6,025 bases of DNA, taken from positions 1-6,025 of the forward strand of contig QEUY01000256.1 in the NCBI GenBank assembly GCA_003577365.1. Direction: 5' to 3'. Below, one piece after another: positions 1 to 5,369 of this stretch (within the stretch, counting starts at the first letter, position 1; each line of letters opens with the position of its first letter). The notes under the pieces are model-generated. The model made no database searches and had not been told where the DNA came from. It saw only the letters and a program-made list of their open reading frames with translations. The translations under genes were made by a program, and so were the position numbers. This DNA comes from Chloroflexota bacterium (lineage in GTDB: Bacteria > Chloroflexota > Anaerolineae > Caldilineales > Caldilineaceae).

Positions 1-974
1 TCTTTGTTGAGCAGCCGCAGGATGCGGTCGCTGCCCGATTCAAAGCCGATGGAGATGGTGCGCCAGTTGGTCTCACGCACCAGCGCCTCAAAGAGGTCGG
101 GCCATTGGCGCACAGTGTCGGAGCGCCCCGCCGCCCAATAGGGCCAGACCTTGTTGGCCTTGCGCGGGTACTTGTCGATCCATTCGTGCAGCCATTTGGG
201 GTTCTGAAAGAACATCGAATCGTGGATGACGACCGAGCCGATGCCATACTTGTCGTCGAGGTCGTTTAGCTCTTCGATCACCGCGTCCACAGGCCGGCGG
301 CCCATGTTGGGGATGTAAGAGTTTTCGTTGCAGAAGACGCACTGCCACGGGCAGACGCGGCTGGTCAGGATCGTGGCGACGGGGCCGGGGCCCCAGCCGC
401 ACTCCGGTTCCAGCGGCCAGTTGAACTTGCGGCGCGTCTTGCGGCTGGCGGGCTGCGGCCACAGCGTGCGGTCGATCATCGGCCATTCGGCCATCGAGCG
501 TGCCCCTTCGCCGCGGATGACGCGCGGGAAGGAATGGGGGTCGCGCACCAGGTCGACGATGATCTTTTCGCCCGGCCCTTGGCAGATCTTGTCGAACTGC
601 GGGATCGCCTCCATCTCGTCGAGGGCGACGGTCGCATGCATGCCGCCCGCCAGGATCAACCCGTTGGGGTTCAGCTCCTTGTAGATCTGGGCCGCCTTGT
701 AGCCCGACGGGAAGGTATAGCTGCGCACGTTCATGAGCAGCATATCGTAGCCCTTGAGTTGGGGCGCGAGCTGTTCCCAGGAGGTCACGGCGCGTGTAGA
801 GGCCAGGTCCGTCTGGATGCCGTTTTGGTGTAGGATGGTGCGCAGCAGGCCCAGCCCGTGATCCTGCCATTGCTCATGGGGACCGTCGGGGTGGACCAGG
901 TCGCCCAGGTCGCCCAGGTCTAGCCAGAGAATGTTGGATGTTTTTTTGCGGCTCCAGGGCCAAGTGATTGCCAC
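1..974 (-). CDS. Cobalamin-binding-domain radical SAM protein, N-terminal 324 residues (3' end outside window)
   Basis: This reading frame is open from the left edge to a GTG at 974 on the minus strand. I translated it by hand. Residues about 12-145 resemble the Rossmann-like B12-binding domain found in front of many radical SAM enzymes: NILWLDLGDL, then DHGLGLLRTILHQNGI, then GGMHATVALDEM (compare the family's GG.H.T..pEE) and a GPGEK segment. Residues 206-216 read RVCPWQCVFCN, so Cys208, Cys212 and Cys215 form the CxxxCxxC motif that holds the [4Fe-4S] cluster used to cleave S-adenosylmethionine. IGFESGSDRIL at about 309-319 is the ExGS-type SAM-contacting strand. The B12 loop lacks a clear DxHxxG motif, which is usual for this class. 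The substrate cannot be inferred; methylation or rearrangement is possible. The GTG start is preferred because GGAGG lies 11 bases upstream and the B12 fold begins soon after. An in-frame ATG at 1079 would add 35 Arg/Thr-rich residues. Confidence 0.9.
   Translation of the reverse strand, partial: MAITWPWSRKKTSNILWLDLGDLGDLVHPDGPHEQWQDHGLGLLRTILHQNGIQTDLASTRAVTSWEQLAPQLKGYDMLLMNVRSYTFPSGYKAAQIYKELNPNGLILAGGMHATVALDEMEAIPQFDKICQGPGEKIIVDLVRDPHSFPRVIRGEGARSMAEWPMIDRTLWPQPASRKTRRKFNWPLEPECGWGPGPVATILTSRVCPWQCVFCNENSYIPNMGRRPVDAVIEELNDLDDKYGIGSVVIHDSMFFQNPKWLHEWIDKYPRKANKVWPYWAAGRSDTVRQWPDLFEALVRETNWRTISIGFESGSDRILRLLNK
896..920 (-). repeat. In-frame 9-bp tandem repeat in the radical SAM gene
   Basis: On the plus strand the unit CCAGGTCGC occurs twice and is followed by a partial CCAGGTC. 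It is in frame and encodes a repeated Leu-Gly-Asp (DLGDLGDL) near residue 20 of the minus-strand protein, just after the first beta strand of the presumed B12 domain. It could be a small slippage duplication in this loop. Confidence 0.6.
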
Positions 975-983
975 GTTGCGATA

Positions 984-990
984 ATCCTCC
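984..990 (-). promoter_or_regulatory. Ribosome binding site supporting the GTG start at 974
   Basis: The minus strand reads GGAGGAT here, ending about 9 bases before the GTG at 974. It is the only good anti-16S match near a candidate start. The alternative in-frame ATG at 1079 has no purine-rich Shine-Dalgarno stretch before it. This favours the shorter protein. Confidence 0.6.
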
Positions 991-1111
991 AGGGTAGCGG
1001 CGCGCCCTTGTCGATGCGTGATCCGGGTGATCCGTGTCGTACGCTGGGTAGGGCGATGGGTGCGCCGGACAATAGCCATCGGATGATTGAGTAGGATACC
1101 CGATTGGGCCG

Positions 1112-1141
1112 AGTATAGCACAGCGCCGGAAGCGCCGTCAA
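1112..1141 (-). promoter_or_regulatory. Sigma70-type promoter for the radical SAM gene
   Basis: On the minus strand TTGACG (1136-1141) is followed after 18 bases by TATACT (1112-1117), each five of six to consensus. Transcription would begin near 1105, leaving a leader of about 130 nt before the GTG at 974, or about 25 nt before the ATG at 1079. It diverges from the nuo promoter, with about 80 bases between the two -35 boxes. That gap (1142-1220) holds an AT-rich stretch and no gene that I can see. Confidence 0.65.
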
Positions 1142-1220
1142 TTTTTATGAAATTGTTGATAATTATATCGCCGGCCGGGGGCTGCGTGCGGCTTGGGAAT
1201 GGCTTTGTGAAAAAGGGAAC

Positions 1221-1249
1221 TTGACACAGCGCGTACATCTCGCTATAAT
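1221..1249 (+). promoter_or_regulatory. Perfect-consensus sigma70-type promoter for the nuo operon
   Basis: TTGACA (1221-1226) and TATAAT (1244-1249) are separated by exactly 17 bases, so both hexamers and the spacing match consensus. The predicted transcription start is near 1256, about 325 bases upstream of nuoB. A promoter this strong would normally be either a stable-RNA promoter or one held down by a repressor. The inverted repeat over its start point favours the second. Confidence 0.8.
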
Positions 1250-1274
1250 TTTTCTCACTAAATTGAGAGAAATT
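1247..1274. promoter_or_regulatory. Probable operator: 11-6-11 inverted repeat over the nuo transcription start
   Basis: The left arm AATTTTTCTCA (1247-1257) pairs with the right arm TGAGAGAAATT (1264-1274). Ten pairs are Watson-Crick and one is G:T, with a 6-base spacer CTAAAT. The left arm begins inside the -10 box and the dyad spans the predicted start point, where a dimeric repressor would block RNA polymerase. Much of the left arm lies upstream of the predicted start, so an RNA hairpin role is less likely than a DNA site. No regulator gene is in the window and I do not recognise the half-site as that of a named family. Confidence 0.6.
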
Positions 1275-1582
1275 CCCCTGGTGAGCCGGCGATAAAGGGG
1301 CGGCTAAAACGGGGATGTTGCCCTGAAAAGTTGCATTGCGGGGGGGCATCGGGTAGAATGCAGCAGGTCTCTGGGCCGCCGCGCCTGAGCGTTTGGCTGT
1401 GCGCCGGTGCAGGCGGATCTGGGGAGCCGTTGCCCCGTCCACCTCGCTACCTTGTCCATCCTGGCAGGCGAGGGGATACCACCTACTGTTTGCGACCAGC
1501 CGGCCCTGGCCTAGCCAGGGATGGCCGTTCGAATTGACCATTCGAACCGATCATTCGAGTTGACTAAAGGCGGTACGAGATT
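1256..1582 (+). other. Long structured 5' leader of nuoB, no recognised RNA family
   Basis: The roughly 325 bases between the predicted transcription start and nuoB hold no convincing gene but many possible stems: TGCATT/AATGCA (1332-1337 with 1357-1362), CGCCTG/CAGGCG (1382-1387 with 1410-1415), GGGG/CCCC (1421-1424 with 1433-1436), CCTCGC/GCGAGG (1442-1447 with 1468-1473), and CCCTGGC/GCCAGGG with a 3-base loop (1504-1510 with 1514-1520). Near the 5' end CCCCT/AGGGG (1275-1279 with 1296-1300) and AGCCG/CGGCT (1284-1288 with 1301-1305) interleave, so they probably exclude each other. No stem is followed by a U-run, so this is not an obvious attenuator. It could be a cis-regulatory leader, a separate small RNA or GC-rich filler. 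Confidence 0.35.
1528..1566. repeat. Three 13-bp imperfect tandem repeats before the nuoB Shine-Dalgarno
   Basis: The units TTCGAATTGACCA (1528-1540), TTCGAACCGATCA (1541-1553) and TTCGAGTTGACTA (1554-1566) follow one another with no gap. The first two also form a perfect 8-bp inverted repeat, GTTCGAAT/ATTCGAAC (1527-1534 with 1540-1547, 5-base loop). The mRNA could therefore fold a hairpin ending about 35 nt before the start codon. The array ends at the start of the AAAGGCGG that serves nuoB. Confidence 0.7.
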
Positions 1583-2383
1583 ATGGCGAATGCCCCAGCG
1601 GGAGACTTTTACGCGTTAAAGCAGGAGCAGGTGAACCAGTACCTGCACGACACAATTGTTGTGCCCGAGGATCTCCAGGCCAACGTGATGGTGACGACCT
1701 TGGACAAGGTCTATAACTGGAGCCGCCGCACCAGCATGTGGCCGCTGCTGTTTGGCTTGGCCTGCTGCGCGATCGAGATGATCGCCACGGCGGCCAGCCG
1801 CTTTGATCTGGCCCGGTTTGGGATGGAGGTCATGCGTCCCAGCCCGCGCCAGAGCGATTTGATGATTGTCTCCGGCACGGTCACTAAGAAGATGGTGCCG
1901 GCGATTGTGCGTATCTATAACCAGATGGCAGAGCCGCGCTATGTCTTGAGCATGGGCGCGTGCGCCACCGGCGGCGGCCCCTTCAAAGAGGGCTACAACG
2001 TCGTGAGCGGGATCGACAAATATATCCCCGTCGACGTCTATGTGCCCGGCTGCCCGCCCACGCCGGAGGCGCTGATCTACGGCATGATGAAGCTCCATGA
2101 AAAAGTGGACCGCCAGAGCATTACCAAAGTGCCCTGGTATCGCAAGGAGACCAGCGATGCGATCCCGGTGCCGCTGTTGGGCCCCGACATCTTTGACCCG
2201 CGCCAGGTGCAGTTGATCAAGGAATACACCTTGGCCAAGCCGGAGAGCGCCGCCGACGGCGAGAAACGCCGGGGCAGCGGTGAAAAGCGGGAGGCCGCCG
2301 CACCGGTGGCCTTGTCGGATGCCGCCAAGGAGCGCATTGCCCAAGCCAAAGCGCGTGCCGCCGCCAAAAGGCAGACGGCCTAA
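1583..2383 (+). CDS. nuoB: NADH-quinone oxidoreductase subunit B (NuoB) with C-terminal Lys/Ala-rich tail
   Basis: NuoB is the complex I subunit that carries cluster N2, the last iron-sulfur centre, which passes electrons to quinone. It sits at the base of the hydrophilic arm on the cytoplasmic face of the membrane. The four N2 ligands are visible: the tandem Cys61-Cys62 in LACCAIEM, Cys127 in MGACATGG and Cys157 in VPGCPPTPE. The conserved RFGMEVMRPSPRQSD segment lies between. The core ends near residue 215. The last 45 or so residues are an extension rich in Lys, Arg, Glu and Ala, ending AKERIAQAKARAAAKRQTA and probably helical. At 266 residues the protein is longer than many NuoB proteins of about 160-220. 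AAAGGCGG lies 9 bases before the ATG. It is the first gene of the unit, with no nuoA in front, and nuoCD follows after 36 bases. Confidence 0.97.
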   Translation: MANAPAGDFYALKQEQVNQYLHDTIVVPEDLQANVMVTTLDKVYNWSRRTSMWPLLFGLACCAIEMIATAASRFDLARFGMEVMRPSPRQSDLMIVSGTVTKKMVPAIVRIYNQMAEPRYVLSMGACATGGGPFKEGYNVVSGIDKYIPVDVYVPGCPPTPEALIYGMMKLHEKVDRQSITKVPWYRKETSDAIPVPLLGPDIFDPRQVQLIKEYTLAKPESAADGEKRRGSGEKREAAAPVALSDAAKERIAQAKARAAAKRQTA

Positions 2384-2419
2384 ACGGGCGCTGCATAGCC
2401 ATTCAGAGAGGCCGTATCT

Positions 2420-4252
2420 ATGAGCGATGCAATCGTCGTGACCGAATCCCCGGATACCCTGGCAGTTGACAGCCCCTTTGCCCAGGCTGTGCCGGGCGCG
2501 GTGGTGGGGCAGTGGGCCGAGGAGAGCGAGCGCGCCCTGGTCGTGGCCCCCGACAAGCTGGTCGATTTTCTGACCTATCTGCGCGACCAAGAGCAGTATG
2601 ACTTCCTGTCGGGCGTGACTTGCGTGGACTACAGCGCCTATAAGGGCAAGCTGCGCGCCGGGGTCGCCGAGCGCTTTGACGTGGTCTATCACCTCTACAG
2701 CACCCAGAAGGGCGGCGGCCCAGTGGTGCTGCATGTGCGCGTGCCGCAGAACGAGACGGTGCCGTCGGCCACCGGCGTCTATCCGGGCGCAAATCTGCAG
2801 GAGCGCGAGGTCTATGACCTCTACGGGATCAAGTTTGAGGGGCATCCCAACTTGCGCCGCATTCTGTTGTGGGACGGCTTTAACGGCCACCCAATGCGCA
2901 AGGATTGGAAAGAGGCCTATTTCGAAGAAGAGTTTAAGCCCTTCAAGAGCCGCCACCCCAACGGCAAGTATCAGTTCCAAGAAGACAAACTGCCCTGGCA
3001 CAAAAATACGACCTACCCCGCGGGCTGGGACCCGGATGACTGGAAGGAGCCGGTCACCTATGTGCCGGTGAGCCAAGCGCCCGTGGACAGCGACGGCTAT
3101 GAGGTGGCGACCGAGGATATTGTCGTCAACTTGGGGCCGCATCATCCCAGCACCCACGGCGTCTTCCGCATGTTGGCCCGCCTGGACGGGGAGACGATCC
3201 TCGCCCTGGAGCCGGAGATGGGCTATCTGCATCGCAACCACGAGAAGATCGGCGAGCGCAACACGTGGCTGATGAACATGCCCTATACCGACCGGCTGGA
3301 CTATCTCAACTCCATGAGCAACAACCTGGGCTATGCCCTGGCCGTGGAGAAGCTGGCGGGGATCGAGGTGCCGGAGCGGGCGAACTATATCCGCATCGTC
3401 ATGGCCGAACTGACCCGTATCTTGAACCACATGTGGTCGGTCGGCTTTATTCTGAACGACCTGGGCGCGCTGCAGACGCCGGCGCTCTACGCCATTGAAG
3501 AGCGCGAGATGATCTTGGATCTCTTCGAAGAGGTCAGCGGCAGCCGCATGATGTGCAACTATATGCGCTTTGGCGGCGTGGTGCGCGACCTGACGCCAGG
3601 CTGGGAAGAGCGTGCCCGCTATCTGGCGCACGAACGCCTGCCGCGTGCCTTAGATCAATTGGACCATATGCTCAGCGATAACGAGATCGTGATCGCACGC
3701 GGGCGCGGGGTGGGCTATCTTTCGCCCCAAGACCTGATTGCGCTGAGCGTGAGCGGCCCGCAGATCCGCGCCGCCGGGGTCGCCTATGACATCCGCAAGG
3801 CGGAGCCATACTGCATCTACGACCGCTTTGATTTCGACATCCCCACGCTGCCCGAAAGCGATATCTACGCACGCTACTATATCCGCATCTTGGAAGCGCG
3901 CGAGAGCGTGAAGATCTTGCAGCAGGCGCTGCGCGACATACCGCCGGGCGAGATCAACGCCTATGCGTCGACCACGCTCAACCAGGGGTTTGGCACGATC
4001 ATGGGCGGCAAGGGCGGCTATACGCTGCGCGCGCCGGAAGGCGAAGTCTACCAGCGCATCGAAGCGCCCAAGGGCGAGCTAGGCTTCTATCTGGTGAGCG
4101 ACGGCAAGACCAACCCCTACCGCTACCATGTGCGCGCCCCCAGCTATATCAACCTCAATGCCCTGGGGCCGATGGCGGTGGGGTATAAGGTCGCTGACGC
4201 CGTGGTGATCTTGGGGGCGATCGACATTGTGCTGGGCGAAGTGGACCGCTAG
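2420..4252 (+). CDS. nuoCD: Fused NADH-quinone oxidoreductase subunit C/D (NuoCD)
   Basis: This single 610-residue frame joins the 30-kDa NuoC and 49-kDa NuoD subunits of complex I. Residues about 30-175 are NuoC, with the signature EREVYDLYGIKFEGHPNLRR at 128-147. Residues about 176-230 form a hydrophilic, Trp/Pro-containing linker. From about 231 it is NuoD: NLGPHHPSTHGVFR (237-250), EMGYLHRNHEKIGE (266-279), a GGKGGYTLRAPEGE segment (529-542), PYRYHVRAPSY and the C-terminal DIVLGEVDR. His246 and Tyr295 align with the quinone-headgroup residues His38 and Tyr87 of Thermus Nqo4 (alignment from memory). The CxxC pairs that hold NiFe in hydrogenase large subunits are absent, so this is a quinone-reducing NuoD and not a hydrogenase. 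AGAGAGG lies 8 bases before the ATG. Fusion is well known in E. coli-type complex I; many other phyla keep C and D separate. Confidence 0.97.
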   Translation: MSDAIVVTESPDTLAVDSPFAQAVPGAVVGQWAEESERALVVAPDKLVDFLTYLRDQEQYDFLSGVTCVDYSAYKGKLRAGVAERFDVVYHLYSTQKGGGPVVLHVRVPQNETVPSATGVYPGANLQEREVYDLYGIKFEGHPNLRRILLWDGFNGHPMRKDWKEAYFEEEFKPFKSRHPNGKYQFQEDKLPWHKNTTYPAGWDPDDWKEPVTYVPVSQAPVDSDGYEVATEDIVVNLGPHHPSTHGVFRMLARLDGETILALEPEMGYLHRNHEKIGERNTWLMNMPYTDRLDYLNSMSNNLGYALAVEKLAGIEVPERANYIRIVMAELTRILNHMWSVGFILNDLGALQTPALYAIEEREMILDLFEEVSGSRMMCNYMRFGGVVRDLTPGWEERARYLAHERLPRALDQLDHMLSDNEIVIARGRGVGYLSPQDLIALSVSGPQIRAAGVAYDIRKAEPYCIYDRFDFDIPTLPESDIYARYYIRILEARESVKILQQALRDIPPGEINAYASTTLNQGFGTIMGGKGGYTLRAPEGEVYQRIEAPKGELGFYLVSDGKTNPYRYHVRAPSYINLNALGPMAVGYKVADAVVILGAIDIVLGEVDR

Positions 4253-4274
4253 CAGAAACGCGCCAGAAACGCTG
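4253..4274. repeat. Two-copy 11-bp direct repeat after the nuoCD stop
   Basis: CAGAAACGC occurs at 4253-4261 and again at 4264-4272, a period of 11 bases. It begins immediately after the TAG stop of nuoCD and leads into the three-copy 13-bp array. The whole 82-base gap between nuoCD and nuoI is therefore largely repeats. No terminator is visible, which supports co-transcription of nuoI. Confidence 0.55.
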
Positions 4275-4279
4275 CGCTC

Positions 4280-4318
4280 GAAGCCATGCGCTGAAGTCAT
4301 GCGCTGAAGTCATGTGCT
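4280..4318. repeat. Three 13-bp tandem repeats before the nuoI Shine-Dalgarno
   Basis: The units GAAGCCATGCGCT (4280-4292), GAAGTCATGCGCT (4293-4305) and GAAGTCATGTGCT (4306-4318) are contiguous and differ from the middle unit by one base each. The AGGAGAGG of nuoI begins at the next base. Copy number, unit length and position match the array before nuoB although the sequence is unrelated. Each unit contains ATG or GTG, but those frames lead nowhere useful. Confidence 0.8.
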
Positions 4319-4326
4319 AGGAGAGG
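4319..4326 (+). promoter_or_regulatory. Ribosome binding site that sets the nuoI start at 4335
   Basis: AGGAGAGG ends 8 bases before the ATG at 4335. The in-frame GTG at 4314 would overlap this site and begin inside the last 13-bp repeat with no Shine-Dalgarno of its own. The ATG is the better start. Confidence 0.8.
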
Positions 4327-4334
4327 AAAGACCG

Positions 4335-5240
4335 ATGTTTGGCACCGGCTTGTTGAAAGGTCTTGGCGTAACGCTCAAGCATTTCGTCGAAACCTACACC
4401 GATGATCGTAAGGACGTGCCCAGCCGCTATGAGGACAGCATCAAGTTGGGCGAAGGGTGGCGTGTCATCGACCAGCCCATCGACCAGGAAGGGCTGCTGA
4501 CCATCCAGTATCCGGAGGAGAAACGGCTGCTGCCCGAGCGCTTCCGCTTTATCCCCATGCTGTTGTGGGATACCGAGAAGGGGGAGGATCGCTGTACGGC
4601 GTGCGGCATTTGCGCCAAGGTCTGCCCGCCACAGTGTATCTGGATCGTGCGCGATGCCGACGAGAAAGGCAAGCCGATCACTCGCCCTGCTGAATTCTTT
4701 ATCGACGTCTCGATCTGCATGAGCTGTAGCTTCTGCGCCGAGTTCTGCCCGTTCGACGCGATCAAGATGAACCATGACTATGAGCTGGCCGTCTATGACC
4801 GCTATCCGCAGCTTGTCTATGACAAGGAAGAGTTGACCGTTCCTGTCGAATATTACGCTGCGCTGTGGCCGGACCAATATGCCGCAGAGGAAGAAGTGCG
4901 GCGTAAGGCCGAAGAGGAGGAACGCGCCAAGGCGGCGGCCAGGGCACAGGCTCAGGCCGAAAAGGCAGCAGCTAAGGCGAGCGCCCCGGCGGGCGCAGCG
5001 CCGTCCGAAGGCGGCGAGGCCAAGCCCAAGCGATCCCCAGAGGAGTTGGAGGCGCTGAAGCAGCAGGCGGCGGCGCGCGCCGCGGCGGCGCGTGAAAAGG
5101 CCGGCGCGGCCCCTGCCGCGGTGAAGGCCGGCGCAGCCGGGAGCGCAGATGGCGATGACGCCGCCAAGAAGGCCCGCCTAGAGGAACTGAAACGTAAGGC
5201 CGCTGAAAAGGCCAAGCAGCGGAAAGAGAGTGCGGAGTAG
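4335..5240 (+). CDS. nuoI: NADH-quinone oxidoreductase subunit I (NuoI) with long Ala/Lys/Glu-rich C-terminal tail
   Basis: NuoI is the two-cluster ferredoxin subunit of complex I. It passes electrons through N6a and N6b to N2 on NuoB. All eight ligands are present in two CxxCxxCxxxCP motifs: Cys87, Cys90, Cys93 and Cys97 (CTACGICAKVCP), and Cys128, Cys131, Cys134 and Cys138 (CMSCSFCAEFCP). The N-terminus MFGTGLLKGLGVTLKHFVE is the usual amphipathic anchor. The ferredoxin core ends near residue 180 (YYAALWPDQYAAEEE). About 120 further residues follow, almost all Ala, Lys, Glu, Arg, Gln, Gly and Pro. They contain probable helical stretches (SPEELEALKQQAAARAAAAR, KKARLEELKRKAAEKAKQRK) separated by a flexible Ala/Gly/Pro section. 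At 301 residues it is far longer than the usual 150-220. The tail resembles the shorter tail of NuoB. It is the last gene of the operon. Confidence 0.96.
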   Translation: MFGTGLLKGLGVTLKHFVETYTDDRKDVPSRYEDSIKLGEGWRVIDQPIDQEGLLTIQYPEEKRLLPERFRFIPMLLWDTEKGEDRCTACGICAKVCPPQCIWIVRDADEKGKPITRPAEFFIDVSICMSCSFCAEFCPFDAIKMNHDYELAVYDRYPQLVYDKEELTVPVEYYAALWPDQYAAEEEVRRKAEEEERAKAAARAQAQAEKAAAKASAPAGAAPSEGGEAKPKRSPEELEALKQQAAARAAAAREKAGAAPAAVKAGAAGSADGDDAAKKARLEELKRKAAEKAKQRKESAE

Positions 5241-5281
5241 GCTCTTCCTGTGGCGTCCTTGCCGGCAGCACAGCAAATCCT

Positions 5282-5327
5282 CTCCCGGCGTGCGCTGCAT
5301 CGCCTGCGGGAGTTGACTAGGATGCAG
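5282..5327 (+). other. Possible H-type RNA pseudoknot in the nuoI 3' region
   Basis: Stem 1 pairs CTCCCG (5282-5287) with CGGGAG (5307-5312) and continues with GCG (5288-5290) and CGC (5301-5303) across a 3-base bulge. Its loop contains CTGCAT (5295-5300), which is complementary to ATGCAG (5322-5327) downstream of the stem. The loop sizes are about 4, 0 and 9 nt, which an H-type pseudoknot allows. The terminator hairpin starts two bases later. It may stabilise the nuo mRNA 3' end, or be part of a leader for the next gene. This is a by-eye fold only. Confidence 0.35.
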
Positions 5328-5329
5328 AG

Positions 5330-5369
5330 AGCCAGACTTGCCGGTGCGGTGAGTCTGGCTTGTCTTATT
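5330..5369 (+). terminator. Intrinsic terminator after nuoI
   Basis: AGCCAGACT (5330-5338) and AGTCTGGCT (5352-5360) form a perfect 9-bp stem. The 13-base loop can add a short CCG/CGG pairing. The T-rich tail TGTCTTATT follows. The tail is imperfect, but stem and position, about 90 bases after the nuoI stop, are typical of a Rho-independent terminator ending the nuo unit. Confidence 0.75.

Noticed and set aside
920..1141. A 73-codon minus-strand frame upstream of the radical SAM gene
   Set aside because: It overlaps the promoter and the 5' end of the radical SAM frame in another phase and has no recognisable product. Its start lies at the -35 box.
1331..1537. A 68-codon plus-strand frame in the nuoB leader
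   Set aside because: It starts at TTG without a Shine-Dalgarno, its product is Gly/Pro/Arg-rich with no domain, and it spans the stem-rich leader. A leader peptide is not supported.
1256..1582. tmRNA, 6S RNA, SRP RNA or RNase P RNA driven by the strong promoter
   Set aside because: The expected landmarks were looked for and not seen: the GGTTTCGAC-type tmRNA start and tag frame, the SRP GGAAG/AGCAG core, and the RNase P GAGGAAAGTCC core. The GTTCGAAT at 1527 resembles a tRNA T-loop, but no acceptor stem or CCA end fits around it.
1616..3631. A 671-codon open frame on the minus strand across nuoB and nuoCD
   Set aside because: It lies opposite two genes with unmistakable NuoB and NuoCD motifs, has a His/Gln/Ala-rich product with no recognisable domain, and is the expected antisense artefact of high-GC codon usage.
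2420..4252. A group 4 NiFe-hydrogenase large subunit instead of NuoD
   Set aside because: The N- and C-terminal CxxC pairs that bind NiFe are missing. The C-terminus reads DIVLGEVDR, as in NuoD, and the quinone-site His and Tyr are present.
4314..4334. GTG at 4314 as the nuoI start
   Set aside because: It overlaps the last 13-bp repeat and would place the AGGAGAGG inside the coding region. The ATG at 4335 has that site at the right distance and begins the typical NuoI N-terminus.
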